A stretch of 64,000 nucleotides of DNA, taken from assembly GCF_000426185.1 (NCBI RefSeq), contig NZ_AUEW01000004.1, positions 1-64,000 of the forward strand. Reading direction: 5' to 3'. The notes beneath the pieces are model-generated. The model was given only the letters and a program-made list of their open reading frames with translations. It was not told the DNA's origin and did not search any database. A program made the translations under genes and the position numbers. This stretch comes from Cellulomonas sp. URHD0024. Its GTDB lineage: Bacteria; Actinomycetota; Actinomycetes; Actinomycetales; Cellulomonadaceae. Numbering within the stretch: the stretch's first letter is position 1; each line of letters begins with the position of its first letter. Below, one piece after another: positions 49,839 to 58,655 of this stretch.

Positions 49839-51569
49839 ATGACCGTGACGTCCGACAAGAACCCGAGCTCCACCACTCCCGACGTCGACATCAAGCCCCG
49901 CTCACGGACCGTCACCGACGGTCTCGAGGCGACGGCCGCACGCGGCATGCTCCGCGCGGTCGGGCTCGGTGACGACGACTTCGCCAAGCCGCAGATCGGC
50001 GTTGCGAGCTCGTGGAACGAGATCACGCCCTGCAACCTGTCGCTCCAGCGGCTCGCGCAGGCCGTCAAGAGCGGCGTCCACGCGGCCGGCGGCTACCCGC
50101 TCGAGTTCGGCACCATCTCCGTCTCGGACGGCATCTCGATGGGCCACGAGGGCATGCACTTCTCGCTGGTGAGCCGTGACATCATCGCCGACTCCGTCGA
50201 GACGGTCATGCAGGCCGAGCGTCTCGACGGCTCCGTGCTGCTGGCCGGCTGCGACAAGTCGCTGCCGGGCATGCTCATGGCCGCGGCGCGTCTGGACCTG
50301 GCGAGCGTGTTCCTCTACGCGGGGTCGATCGCGCCGGGCTGGGTCAAGCTGTCGGACGGCACCGAGAAGGACGTCACCATCATCGACGCGTTCGAGGCCG
50401 TCGGCGCCTGCGCCCGTGGGCTGATGAGCCGCGAGGACGTCGACCGCATCGAGCGGGCCATCTGTCCCGGTGAGGGAGCGTGCGGCGGCATGTACACCGC
50501 CAACACCATGGCCTCGGTGGCTGAGGCCATGGGCATGTCGCTGCCCGGCTCGGCCGCACCGCCCAGCGCGGACCGTCGTCGCGACGCCTTCGCGCACAAG
50601 TCCGGCGAGGCCGTCGTCGAGCTGCTCCGTCGGGGGATCACGGCGCGCCAGATCATGACCAAGGAGGCGTTCGAGAACGCGATCGCCGTGGTCATGGCGT
50701 TCGGCGGCTCCACCAACGCCGTCCTGCACCTGCTGGCCATCGCGCACGAGGCCGAGGTCGACCTCACGCTCGCCGACTTCTCCCGCGTCGCCGCGAAGGT
50801 GCCGCACCTGGGCGACCTCAAGCCGTTCGGCCGGTACGTCATGAACGACATCGACCGCATCGGTGGCGTCCCCGTCGTCATGAAGGCGCTCCTCGACGCG
50901 GGCCTGCTGCATGGCGACTGCCTCACCGTGACCGGGAAGACCGTCGCCGAGAACCTGGCCGACGTGAACCCGCCGGACCCCGACGGCAAGATCCTGCGCG
51001 CGCTGAGCAACCCGATCCACAAGACGGGCGGCATCACGATCCTGCACGGATCGCTGGCGCCCGAGGGTGCGGTCGTGAAGTCCGCGGGCTTCGACTCCGA
51101 CGTGTTCGAGGGCACCGCCCGGGTGTTCGAGCGGGAGCGTCACGCGCTGGACGCCCTCGAGAACGGCACGATCGTCGCCGGTGACGTCGTCGTCATCCGC
51201 TACGAGGGCCCCAAGGGCGGTCCTGGCATGCGCGAGATGCTGGCCATCACCGGCGCGATCAAGGGTGCGGGCCTGGGCAAGGACGTGCTCCTGCTGACGG
51301 ACGGTCGCTTCTCGGGCGGCACGACTGGGCTGTGCGTCGGGCACGTGGCTCCGGAGGCCGTCGACGGCGGTCCGATCGCGTTCGTCCGGGACGGCGACCG
51401 GATCCGGCTGGACATGGCCAACGAGCTGCTCGAGGTCCTCGTGTCCGAGGAGGAGCTCGAGTCGCGCAAGGTCGGCTGGGAGCCGTTGCCGGCCAAGTAC
51501 ACCCGCGGCGTGCTGGCCAAGTACGCCAAGCTCGTGCAGTCGGCATCGAAGGGCGCGGTCCTGATCTGA
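49839..51569 (+). CDS. ilvD: dihydroxy-acid dehydratase
   Basis: Iron-sulfur enzyme that dehydrates dihydroxy acids in valine, isoleucine and leucine synthesis. It has 576 aa. The cluster-binding cysteines lie in [19 protein letters not shown] and [38 protein letters not shown] is the C-terminal active-site region. It is monocistronic and 8.6 kb from ilvBNC, on the same strand. ATG 49839 was chosen over a longer frame because of the leaderless promoter and because similarity begins soon after. Confidence 0.96.
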   Translation: MTVTSDKNPSSTTPDVDIKPRSRTVTDGLEATAARGMLRAVGLGDDDFAKPQIGVASSWNEITPCNLSLQRLAQAVKSGVHAAGGYPLEFGTISVSDGISMGHEGMHFSLVSRDIIADSVETVMQAERLDGSVLLAGCDKSLPGMLMAAARLDLASVFLYAGSIAPGWVKLSDGTEKDVTIIDAFEAVGACARGLMSREDVDRIERAICPGEGACGGMYTANTMASVAEAMGMSLPGSAAPPSADRRRDAFAHKSGEAVVELLRRGITARQIMTKEAFENAIAVVMAFGGSTNAVLHLLAIAHEAEVDLTLADFSRVAAKVPHLGDLKPFGRYVMNDIDRIGGVPVVMKALLDAGLLHGDCLTVTGKTVAENLADVNPPDPDGKILRALSNPIHKTGGITILHGSLAPEGAVVKSAGFDSDVFEGTARVFERERHALDALENGTIVAGDVVVIRYEGPKGGPGMREMLAITGAIKGAGLGKDVLLLTDGRFSGGTTGLCVGHVAPEAVDGGPIAFVRDGDRIRLDMANELLEVLVSEEELESRKVGWEPLPAKYTRGVLAKYAKLVQSASKGAVLI

Positions 51570-51577
51570 GCGGTCTG

Positions 51578-52333
51578 GTGGTCAGACGATCGTTGGCGGT
51601 CACCGCGGCGTTCGGCGTGCTGGTGCTCTCGGCGTGCGGCGCCGGACCCGACCCGGTGAGCGCGCCGTCCGCTCGCGCCACCTCGACGCCGTCCGCCGTC
51701 CCGACGCCGACCCCGACCCCTACGCCGACGCCGACGGTCGAGCCCGTCGCGGGGCCAACTGCCGCGCCGGCGCAGCGCCTGGACGCGGGACCCGTCGGCA
51801 ACGGCGCGCCGGCGCAGCTGCAGGGCTCCGGCGACGTCGCGGTGACCTACCTGGTCGACGGCGACGTCGCGGTGGTCGTCACGCTCGACTGCAGCGCCTG
51901 CGCGGGTCCGACCGCGCTCACGGGACCCGGTCGACGGTCGCCGTTCGGCAGCACCGACGGGCCGCTCACCGGCTCCTACCTCATGGATCCCCTCAAGGGC
52001 AGCGACCCGAACCAGTCGGTCTGGTTGCAGGCGCAAGGACCGTGGACGCTGCGGTTCGAGAGCTGGAACGACCTGCCGGTCGTGCACGGCCAGCAGGCGG
52101 GTTCGGGCTCGTCGGTGCTGAGGTTCGGCGACACGGCCACGTCCGCGCAGGTCTCGTGGACCCCGGCCGGACCGGGCGACCGCTTCTCCGCCCGGAGCTT
52201 CGGCACCAAGGAGGCCGGGCCGCCGCAGCTGTTCGGTGACACCGAGGCGTTCGCCGACGTCGAGGACGTGGCCATGCCGGGGATCCTCGCGATCGCGACC
52301 ACCGGCAGCTGGACGATCACACCGACGCCGTGA
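51578..52333 (+). CDS. secreted lipoprotein of unknown function
   Basis: 251 aa. The signal peptide ends in the lipobox LSA-Cys20. A Thr-Pro linker (TPTPTPTPTPT) follows at about residues 40-52. The globular part contains a CSAC pair and several strands but no family I recognise; it may be a beta-sandwich. It starts 8 nt after the ilvD stop, which may reflect co-transcription rather than shared function. It converges on the regulator gene 3 nt away. Confidence 0.72.
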   Translation: MVRRSLAVTAAFGVLVLSACGAGPDPVSAPSARATSTPSAVPTPTPTPTPTPTVEPVAGPTAAPAQRLDAGPVGNGAPAQLQGSGDVAVTYLVDGDVAVVVTLDCSACAGPTALTGPGRRSPFGSTDGPLTGSYLMDPLKGSDPNQSVWLQAQGPWTLRFESWNDLPVVHGQQAGSGSSVLRFGDTATSAQVSWTPAGPGDRFSARSFGTKEAGPPQLFGDTEAFADVEDVAMPGILAIATTGSWTITPTP

Positions 52334-52336
52334 GGC

Positions 52337-52657
52337 TCACTGGCCCGCGATCGCTCTCAGCGCGGCCAGGTGCGCCTGCAGCGCGTCCCGGCCGGCTGAC
52401 GTCGCCGAGAGCCACGTCCGCGGCCGCTTGCCCACGTACCCCTTGCGCGCCGACACGTAGCCGGCGTCCTCCAGGACGGTCACGGCCTTGCTCAGCGCGG
52501 AGTCGCTGATCTGGACCGCATCCCGGACGGCGCCGAACTCGGCCTCGTCGGTCGCGGCGAGGGCCGCGACCACCGAGAGGCGCACGGGGGAGTGGATGAT
52601 CTCGTCGAGCCGGGAGCGAGCCGTCTCTCCCACGGCGTCGCTGTCGGGCAGAGCCAT
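52337..52657 (-). CDS. winged-helix transcriptional regulator (ArsR/MarR-like)
   Basis: 106 aa. A single winged-helix domain: LDEIIHSPVRLSVVAALAAT, then SDSALSKAVTVLEDAGYVSARKGYVGKRPRTWLSAT (recognition helix and wing). It belongs to the short HTH_34-like proteins that accompany small membrane proteins and ABC transporters in actinobacteria. Its ATG shares one base with the stop of the upstream membrane protein gene. It probably controls the divergent promoter region 53086-53212. Confidence 0.82.
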   Translation of the reverse strand: MALPDSDAVGETARSRLDEIIHSPVRLSVVAALAATDEAEFGAVRDAVQISDSALSKAVTVLEDAGYVSARKGYVGKRPRTWLSATSAGRDALQAHLAALRAIAGQ

Positions 52658-53085
52658 CACGCCCGCCCCTCGCGCCACGCGCCGACGGCCAGCGGTGCCG
52701 TGACGACGAACGCGCTGACGAGCCAGAACAGGCTCGACTCGCGGAACCACTCCAGCCCGACGAAGAGCGTGATGCCGTAGAGCACGCCCCAGGTCGACAT
52801 GGCGGGCACCAGACGCCCGGACAGGCCGCGCTTGGTCACGGGTGCTCCCCGGCGCAGGGCGAAGCTCAGGAACGCGACGGTCGCCATGTACGCACCGAGC
52901 AGCACGAGGCCGCCGGCGTCGTCGGGGGTCGTGCTCAGCCCGACGTACGTCATGAAGGTGCTGGTCGCGAACCCGGTGAGCCACTGAGCGTGGCGGTTCT
53001 GGCCCGCGGCGCGCAGCGAGTCGGCTGCGCCGTGGGTCAGGGTCAGGAGGTGCTGCGCCTGCTCGGGCGTCGGGTTCATCGTCAT
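52657..53085 (-). CDS. small membrane protein paired with the winged-helix regulator
   Basis: 142 aa with about four hydrophobic segments (for example GGLVLLGAYMATVAFLSFAL and FWLVSAFVVTAPLAVGAW). No enzyme motifs. It is translated just ahead of the regulator with a one-base overlap, an arrangement seen often with this regulator type, and may act as its membrane sensor or partner; this is inference. Start ATG 53085; a second ATG at 53079 is possible. Confidence 0.72.
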   Translation of the reverse strand: MTMNPTPEQAQHLLTLTHGAADSLRAAGQNRHAQWLTGFATSTFMTYVGLSTTPDDAGGLVLLGAYMATVAFLSFALRRGAPVTKRGLSGRLVPAMSTWGVLYGITLFVGLEWFRESSLFWLVSAFVVTAPLAVGAWREGRA

Positions 53086-53116
53086 GGAAGTAGTTTCCAT
53101 AACGGAAAGTACTTTC
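53086..53116. promoter_or_regulatory. two similar palindromes between regulator and ABC transporter operons
   Basis: GGAAGTAGTTTCC (53086-53098) and GAAAGTACTTTC (53105-53116, perfect) are related inverted repeats about 19 bp apart in an AT-rich patch of the divergent region. They are likely binding sites of the adjacent winged-helix regulator. Confidence 0.5.
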
Positions 53117-53212
53117 GCACGTCCGTTCCGCCTCCCGGCCGGTGCCGGCACCTGTACCGTCGCTCGCGGCCGGCACATCGCCGGACGTATCCCCTGCAGG
53201 GAGCACAACGCT

Positions 53213-54229
53213 GTGAGCACCAGCACGACGACGGCCATATCCACGCGGGGTCTGCGCAAGACCTACCGCAAGCTCAACGGTCGCCGCTCGGTCGCCGTGG
53301 GGGGACTCGACCTCGACGTCCCCATCGGTGGGGTGCACGGCTTCCTCGGGCCGAACGGCGCGGGCAAGACGACGACGATCCGGATGCTGCTCGGCCTCAT
53401 CCGCCCGGACTCGGGCACGATGACCCTGTTCGGCGAGGACGTGCCCGCCCGGCTGCCTCAGGTCGTCGGGCGCGTCGGCGCGATCGTCGAGCAGCCCAAG
53501 TTCTTCCCCAGCTTCTCGGGACGCAAGAACCTCTCCCTGCTCGCGCGTGCGATCGACGCGCCCCCGCACCTGGTGGACGTGGTGCTGGAGGACGTCGGGC
53601 TCACGGACCGCGCGAAGGACCGGTACAAGGGGTACTCCCTCGGCATGAAGCAGCGGCTCGCGATCGCGGCGACGTTGCTCAAGGACCCCGACCTGCTGAT
53701 CTTCGACGAGCCGACGAACGGCCTCGACCCGGCGGGCATCCGCGAGATCCGCGGCACCATGCGTGGGCTCGCGGACCGCGGCAAGACCGTGCTCGTCTCG
53801 AGCCACATCCTGGCCGAGGTCGAGCAGGTGGCCGACACGGTCTCGATCATCGCCCGCGGCGAGCTCATCGCGAGCGGCAAGGTCAGCGACCTCATCGGGG
53901 CGGGCGCGACCGCCACGACCGTCCGCGTGGGGATCGTCGACTCCGAACGTGCCGCGCAGGTGCTGCAGGCGCGGGGGTGGGGCGTCACGCGCGAGGGCGC
54001 GTACCTCGTCGTCAGCGGCTCGGTGCAGCCGGGCCACATCACGCGGGCGCTCGCGGACCAGGGTCTCTACCTGGACGAGCTCGTGCCGATCCGTGCCGAC
54101 CTGGAGTCCGTGTTCCTCGAGCTGACCGCCGGCCGAGGACCAGGGACGCACGCACCGGGCGACAGACCGGACGGACCTGGCGCTCACGCGCTGGACTCCG
54201 ACAGCGCGCAGGCGGGGGCGGCGTCATGA
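53213..54229 (+). CDS. ABC transporter ATP-binding protein
   Basis: 338 aa. One ATPase domain with Walker A GPNGAGKTTTI, signature YSLGMKQRLAIA, Walker B LLIFDEPTNGLD and the switch His in VLVSSHI. The C-terminal 110 residues match the extension found in bacitracin- or lantibiotic-immunity-type (DrrA/CcmA) ATPases, ending in a Pro/Gly-rich tail. GTG 53213 is chosen because similarity begins there and AGGGAG lies upstream. It overlaps the permease gene by ATGA. Efflux of a drug, lipid or peptide is likely, the substrate unknown. Confidence 0.88.
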   Translation: MSTSTTTAISTRGLRKTYRKLNGRRSVAVGGLDLDVPIGGVHGFLGPNGAGKTTTIRMLLGLIRPDSGTMTLFGEDVPARLPQVVGRVGAIVEQPKFFPSFSGRKNLSLLARAIDAPPHLVDVVLEDVGLTDRAKDRYKGYSLGMKQRLAIAATLLKDPDLLIFDEPTNGLDPAGIREIRGTMRGLADRGKTVLVSSHILAEVEQVADTVSIIARGELIASGKVSDLIGAGATATTVRVGIVDSERAAQVLQARGWGVTREGAYLVVSGSVQPGHITRALADQGLYLDELVPIRADLESVFLELTAGRGPGTHAPGDRPDGPGAHALDSDSAQAGAAS

Positions 54230-55221
54230 TCCGTCTCGTCGGCATCGAGCTCGACCGTTTCAGGGCCAGGTTGCTCATCCGGCTCGGCGTGATCGCTCTG
54301 CTCGTCCTGTCGGGACTGACGCTGATCTCGGCCTGGGATGCTGCGAAGCCTGCGTCGGCGGCCCAGGTCGCTCAGGCGACGCAGTACTTCGAGCAGCAGG
54401 AAGCGGACTGGAAGGAGAACGGGCCCCAGATGCTCGCCGACTGCCGCGCGCAGGAGGCGACCGCCCGCAAGGACGCCGAAGCGGCCGGCACGGATCCCGC
54501 CGACGTCGACTACGGGTGCGACCACATGGCCCCGACCCTCGCGAACTTCCTGCCGAAGAACCCGAACTTCGCGGTGGACACCGCCGGCCTGCTCGGCCAG
54601 CTCGCCGCGCTGTACGTGCTCGTCCCGGCCGTGCTCGCGGTGAGCTTCGTCGCGGCGGAGTTCTCGACGGGCGCCATCGGCAACTGGCTCACGTTCGCAC
54701 CGCGCCGCACGCGTGTGCTCGCCAGCAAGCTCGCCGCGGCCGTGGTCGCGACGATCCCGTACGCGGCCCTAGGACTGGGCCTCGTGATCGGCGGGTCCTG
54801 GCTGATCTACGCCCACTTCGGCGAGGCGCACGGGGGGACGGGCGAGATCTGGGCCGAGTCCGGCCGGATCCTCGCGCTGGCGGCCGTCGTCGCGATGGTG
54901 GGCGCCGCGCTCGGCACCCTGCTGAGGCACACGGCCGCGGCTCTGGGGGTCGTGCTCGGCTGGGCCGTGCTCGTCGAGGGCATCCTGATGAACGTCGCGA
55001 CCGGCCTGAGGCCGTGGTCCGTGGTCATGAACATCACGGCGTGGACCAACGGCGGTGCCGAGTACTACGTGAACAAGTGCACGACGACGCCGACGGGGCA
55101 GGAGTGCACCGCCATCGTCCACCAGGTCTCCCAGACGCACGGCGCTGTCGTCGGCGGGGTGGTCGCAGTCGCGCTCGTGGCGGCGGCTCTCCTCGTGTTC
55201 CGTCGTCGAGACATCGCCTGA
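54226..55221 (+). CDS. ABC transporter permease (ABC-2 type)
   Basis: 331 aa. One helix near the N-terminus, a roughly 80-residue external loop with two cysteines, then about five helices (SFVAAEFSTGAIGNWLTFAP lies at the conserved ABC-2 position). A second outside loop near the end also has two cysteines (NKCTTTPTGQECTA). It works with the ATPase encoded just before. Short ABC-2 permeases of this type act as dimers. Confidence 0.85.
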   Translation: MIRLVGIELDRFRARLLIRLGVIALLVLSGLTLISAWDAAKPASAAQVAQATQYFEQQEADWKENGPQMLADCRAQEATARKDAEAAGTDPADVDYGCDHMAPTLANFLPKNPNFAVDTAGLLGQLAALYVLVPAVLAVSFVAAEFSTGAIGNWLTFAPRRTRVLASKLAAAVVATIPYAALGLGLVIGGSWLIYAHFGEAHGGTGEIWAESGRILALAAVVAMVGAALGTLLRHTAAALGVVLGWAVLVEGILMNVATGLRPWSVVMNITAWTNGGAEYYVNKCTTTPTGQECTAIVHQVSQTHGAVVGGVVAVALVAAALLVFRRRDIA

Positions 55222-55257
55222 CCGGCGGATCTACCGCGCCGGGTTCACGATGGGTGG

Positions 55258-56922
55258 GTGAGCTGGAGCGTCGAGGATGCGCCGTGGTGGACCCGTGCTG
55301 TCGTGTACCAGGTGTATCCGCGGTCGTTCGCGGACTCCGACGGTGACGGCATCGGTGACCTGCGCGGCATCCTCCACCGCCTCGACCACCTCGTCGAGCT
55401 CGGCGTGGACGCCGTGTGGCTGTCGCCGGTCTACGCCTCGCCGCAGGACGACAACGGCTACGACATCAGCGACTACCAGGCCGTCGACCCGGTGTTCGGC
55501 ACGCTCGACGACCTCGACGAGCTGATCGCGGCCCTGCACGAGCACGGGATCAAGCTGGTCATGGATCTCGTCGTGAACCACACGTCCGACGAGCACCCGT
55601 GGTTCGTGGAGTCCCGCGACCCGACGAGCCCGAAGCGTGACTGGTACTGGTGGCGCCCACCTCGCGCGGGCCTCGCCGCGGGTGCACCGGGCGCGGAGCC
55701 CACCAACTGGGGGTCCTTCTTCTCCGGCTCCGTCTGGGAGCTCGACGAGACGAGCGGCGAGTACTACCTGCACCTGTTCAGCCGCAAGCAGCCGGACCTC
55801 AACTGGGAGAACGAGGAGGTCCGGCAGGCCGTCTACGCCATGATGCGCTGGTGGCTCGACCGGGGCGTCGACGGCTTCCGGATGGACGTCGTCAACGTGC
55901 TCTCCAAGGACACGTCCCTGCCGGACGGTCCCGTGCACGGCGGTGTCTGGGCGGACGGCTCGGCGTCGTACATCTGCGGGCCCCGGATCCACGACTTCCT
56001 GGCGGAGATGCACCGGGCCGTGTTCGCCGGCCGGCCGGAGCGACTGCTGACGGTCGGCGAGATGCCGGGGGTCACGATCGACCAGGCCCGCGTGTTCACG
56101 GATCCCGCCCGCGCCGAGGTCGACATGGTCTTCCAGTTCGAGCACGTCGGCCTCGACCACGGACCGGGGGGCAAGTTCGACGTCCGGCCGTTGCGGCTGG
56201 CGGACCTCAAGGCGTCGTTCGGCCGCTGGCAGGCGGGGTTGGCGGACATCGGCTGGAACAGCCTCTACTGGGACAACCACGACCAGCCGCGGATCGTGTC
56301 CCGGTTCGGCGACGACGGCCACTTCCGACGAGAGTCCGCGACCATGCTGGCGACGGTCCTGCACCTGCACCGCGGCACGCCGTTCGTCTACCAGGGCGAG
56401 GAGCTCGGGATGACGAACGCGCACTTCACGCGCCTCGACCAGTACCGGGACATCGAGACGCTGCGCCACGTCGAAGCCTCCGGAAGCCTGGCGGGCGTCG
56501 CCGAGCGGGGTCGAGACAACGCCCGCACGCCGATGCAGTGGTCGTCGGACCCGAACGCCGGATTCTCCACCGGCACGCCGTGGATCGACGTCAACGAGAA
56601 CTTCGGCATCATCAACGCGGCGGCCGAGCGCGCCGACCCGGAGTCCGTCTTCCACCACTACCGCCGCCTGATCGCGCTGCGCCACGACGACCCGGTCGTC
56701 GCCCTCGGCGACTTCACGATGCTCCTGCCCGATCACGAGCACGTCTACGCCTTCACGCGCTCGTGGGACGGGGTGACGCTCACGGTGCTCGGGAACTTCT
56801 CGGGCTCGCTGCAGGACGTCGTGCTGGACCACGACCCCGGGGAGCTGATCCTGTCCAACTACTCCGCACCGGCCACGACCCTGCGCCCGTGGGAGGCGCG
56901 CGTGCACCGGCACGTGGGGTAG
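55258..56922 (+). CDS. alpha-glucosidase (GH13, oligo-1,6-glucosidase type)
   Basis: 554 aa, cytosolic. It opens WWTRAVVYQVYPRSFADSDGDGIGDL, the classic start of GH13 alpha-glucosidases. VVNHTSDEHPWF, the nucleophile region GFRMDVVNVLSKD, the acid/base region LTVGEMPGV, and YWDNHDQPRIVSRFGDD follow. The GDGDGIGDL-like calcium loop is present as SDGDGIGD. It splits maltose, isomaltose or related oligosaccharides to glucose. GTG 55258 has a CACGAT hexamer 6 nt upstream, a weak leaderless promoter candidate. It starts 36 nt after the ABC permease. Confidence 0.92.
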   Translation: MSWSVEDAPWWTRAVVYQVYPRSFADSDGDGIGDLRGILHRLDHLVELGVDAVWLSPVYASPQDDNGYDISDYQAVDPVFGTLDDLDELIAALHEHGIKLVMDLVVNHTSDEHPWFVESRDPTSPKRDWYWWRPPRAGLAAGAPGAEPTNWGSFFSGSVWELDETSGEYYLHLFSRKQPDLNWENEEVRQAVYAMMRWWLDRGVDGFRMDVVNVLSKDTSLPDGPVHGGVWADGSASYICGPRIHDFLAEMHRAVFAGRPERLLTVGEMPGVTIDQARVFTDPARAEVDMVFQFEHVGLDHGPGGKFDVRPLRLADLKASFGRWQAGLADIGWNSLYWDNHDQPRIVSRFGDDGHFRRESATMLATVLHLHRGTPFVYQGEELGMTNAHFTRLDQYRDIETLRHVEASGSLAGVAERGRDNARTPMQWSSDPNAGFSTGTPWIDVNENFGIINAAAERADPESVFHHYRRLIALRHDDPVVALGDFTMLLPDHEHVYAFTRSWDGVTLTVLGNFSGSLQDVVLDHDPGELILSNYSAPATTLRPWEARVHRHVG

Positions 56923-56975
56923 CCCCCGCACCCGCCCGGGGGCGCGCACCACAGACGCTGCCCTCCGGCGGTCTC

Positions 56976-56981
56976 TAGCGT
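56976..56981 (+). promoter_or_regulatory. -10 element, leaderless promoter of the DUF2306 gene
   Basis: TAGCGT exactly 7 nt before the ATG at 56989. Confidence 0.5.
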
Positions 56982-56988
56982 CGATCGC

Positions 56989-57723
56989 ATGACGACGACG
57001 GCTGCCCCGCCCGCCCCGCAGATCACGACCGTACGCCGCAACCGTGTGGGCTGGACCGCGGTCCTGCTCGCCTCTGTCGGCGTCGTCGCCTTCTCGGCGG
57101 TGCCCTACTTCACCGCATCGCTGAGCACGCTGGCCGACCAGGACAGCGGACTGGCCAAGGGATATGCCGGTCAACCCGCGTTCGTGCAGGCCGCGCTCTA
57201 CGTCCACATCACGTTCGCCACGCTCGCGCTGCTCCTCGGACCACTGCAGTTCTCCGCCCGGCTCCGGAACCGACGACGCGCGCTGCACCGCGCGATCGGC
57301 CGTACGTATCTGCTCTCGGTCGCCGTGAGCGCGCTCGCGTCGCTCGTCATGGCTCCGTTCAACACCGCGGGGATGGTCGGCTTCTTCGGGTTCGGCACGC
57401 TCGCCGTGCTGTGGCTGTGGACCGGCGGCCGTGCCTACCGGGCCATCCGGACCGGCGACGTCCCCAGCCACCAGGCGTGGATGATCCGCAACTACGCCCT
57501 CACCTATGCGGCGGTGACGCTCCGGGTGCTCCAGCCGTTGTTCCTCGTCGTGCAGCTGGTGCCGTTCTCGTCCGTCACGACGGAGTCGTACGAGGCCGCC
57601 TGGGACAACGGCTATGCCGCGGTCCCGTTCCTGTGCTGGCTCATCAACCTCGTGGTCGCCGAGTGGCTCGTCCGCCGTCGAGGGCTGCCGTCGTACCGCC
57701 TCACGTCGGTGGCCGCGGTCTGA
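56989..57723 (+). CDS. DUF2306 membrane protein
   Basis: 244 aa, about seven hydrophobic segments. The family's conserved His residues are visible: YVHITFATLALLLGPLQF, ALHRAIGRTYLLSV and PSHQAWMIRNYALTYAAVTLR. These suggest a haem- or quinone-related membrane protein, but no function is established. Single gene. Confidence 0.8.
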   Translation: MTTTAAPPAPQITTVRRNRVGWTAVLLASVGVVAFSAVPYFTASLSTLADQDSGLAKGYAGQPAFVQAALYVHITFATLALLLGPLQFSARLRNRRRALHRAIGRTYLLSVAVSALASLVMAPFNTAGMVGFFGFGTLAVLWLWTGGRAYRAIRTGDVPSHQAWMIRNYALTYAAVTLRVLQPLFLVVQLVPFSSVTTESYEAAWDNGYAAVPFLCWLINLVVAEWLVRRRGLPSYRLTSVAAV

Positions 57724-57818
57724 TCGGGGGCCGATGGCACGCTCCAGGGGCGTGATCTCGCCGGCTGCACCTCGCCACGGCACGACTTGTAGGCTCTGCG
57801 GGGGAGGAAGGAGTCGCC

Positions 57819-58406
57819 GTGGGCAAGGTGCACGAGAAGATCGACGACCGGCTGCGTGCGTTCATCGAGGCGCAGCCCGTGTTCTTCGTCGCGACCGCCC
57901 CGAGCGGTCCGGACGGTCACGTGAACGTCTCGCCCAAGGGGATCGGCGGCACGTTCGTCATCCTCGACGAGCACCGCGTGGCCTACCTCGACATCACGGC
58001 CAGCGGGTCCGAGACGATCGCTCACCTGCGCGACAACGGCCGTATCACGATCATGTTCTGCGCGTTCCAGGGCCCGCCCAACATCGTCCGGCTGCACGGC
58101 CACGGCCGCTTCGTCACGCTCTACGACGAGGGTTTCGACGAGCTGTCGGCGCTGTTCCCTCCCACGGCGGGCGCCCGCGCGGTGATCCTCGTCGACGTGG
58201 AACGCGTCTCCGACTCGTGCGGCTACGGCGTCCCGCTGATGACCGTGGAGGGCGAGCGCGACCTGCTGCCGCCCTACATGGAGCGCAAGGGCGTCGAAGG
58301 TCGGGCCGACTACAGGCGGCTCAAGAACCGGACGAGCATCGACGGGCTCCCGGCGTTCGACATGGATCCGTCGCCGGCGGAGCCCACGGATGTGTCCGCC
58401 CACTGA
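57819..58406 (+). CDS. pyridoxamine 5'-phosphate oxidase-family flavin-binding protein
   Basis: 195 aa. Split-barrel FMN or F420-binding fold: QPVFFVATAPSGPDGHVNVSPKG is the usual opening, then YLDITASGSETIAHLRDNGRITIMF and VRLHGHGRFVTLYDEG. Family members reduce or oxidise varied substrates; true pyridoxamine phosphate oxidase is not implied. The GTG has GGAAGGAG upstream, and a TAGGCT hexamer near 57791 may be its -10. Confidence 0.85.
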   Translation: MGKVHEKIDDRLRAFIEAQPVFFVATAPSGPDGHVNVSPKGIGGTFVILDEHRVAYLDITASGSETIAHLRDNGRITIMFCAFQGPPNIVRLHGHGRFVTLYDEGFDELSALFPPTAGARAVILVDVERVSDSCGYGVPLMTVEGERDLLPPYMERKGVEGRADYRRLKNRTSIDGLPAFDMDPSPAEPTDVSAH

Positions 58407-58443
58407 TCACGTGAACCACGATGTGAGACACCACGGGGGCGAC

Positions 58444-58472
58444 GTGACATGCGCGAAACGTGGGCGTAGTCT
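58444..58472 (+). promoter_or_regulatory. promoter of the ilvBNC attenuator
   Basis: -35 GTGACA (58444-58449), a 17-bp spacer and -10 TAGTCT (58467-58472), close to consensus. The leader peptide GTG is 7 nt further on, so transcription should start at or next to the start codon. Confidence 0.72.
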
Positions 58473-58479
58473 CGTCGGC

Positions 58480-58521
58480 GTGCAGACCACCCTCGTAGTA
58501 CTTCCTGAGCGCGCCGGCTGA
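58480..58521 (+). CDS. ilv leader peptide MQTTLVVLPERAG
   Basis: 13 residues from GTG to TGA. Codons 5-8 are CTC GTA GTA CTT, reading Leu-Val-Val-Leu; GTA and CTT are rare in this genome. Ribosome stalling there when branched-chain aminoacyl-tRNAs are scarce would prevent the terminator at 58554. It is translated from a leaderless transcript. Comparable leaders precede ilvB in corynebacteria and other actinobacteria. Confidence 0.8.
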   Translation: MQTTLVVLPERAG

Positions 58522-58552
58522 GGCCTCCCCGTCCAGGCCCCGTCAGCGCGCT
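58506..58552 (+). promoter_or_regulatory. pause/antiterminator region of the ilv attenuator
   Basis: GAGCGCG (58506-58512) and CTGA (58517-58520), at the end of the leader peptide, can pair with TCAG and CGCGCTC (near 58542-58552); a smaller GGCCT/AGGCC hairpin lies between. These alternatives compete with the terminator arm that begins at 58554. The exact fold needs calculation. Confidence 0.5.
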
Positions 58553-58553
58553 C

Positions 58554-58594
58554 GCCCCTCGTCCAGCCCGTTCCGTGGCTCGAGGGGCTTTTCT
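58554..58594 (+). terminator. Rho-independent attenuator of ilvBNC
   Basis: GCCCCTCG (58554-58561) pairs with CGAGGGGC (58581-58588), with AGCC/GGCT extending the stem inside, followed directly by TTTT. It lies 33 nt after the leader peptide stop and 62 nt before ilvB. Confidence 0.85.
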
Positions 58595-58655
58595 GTGTTC
58601 GGCACCAGGCAGCAGTTGTCAGCTCGACTGAGCAGCACCACCCAGGGAGACATCG

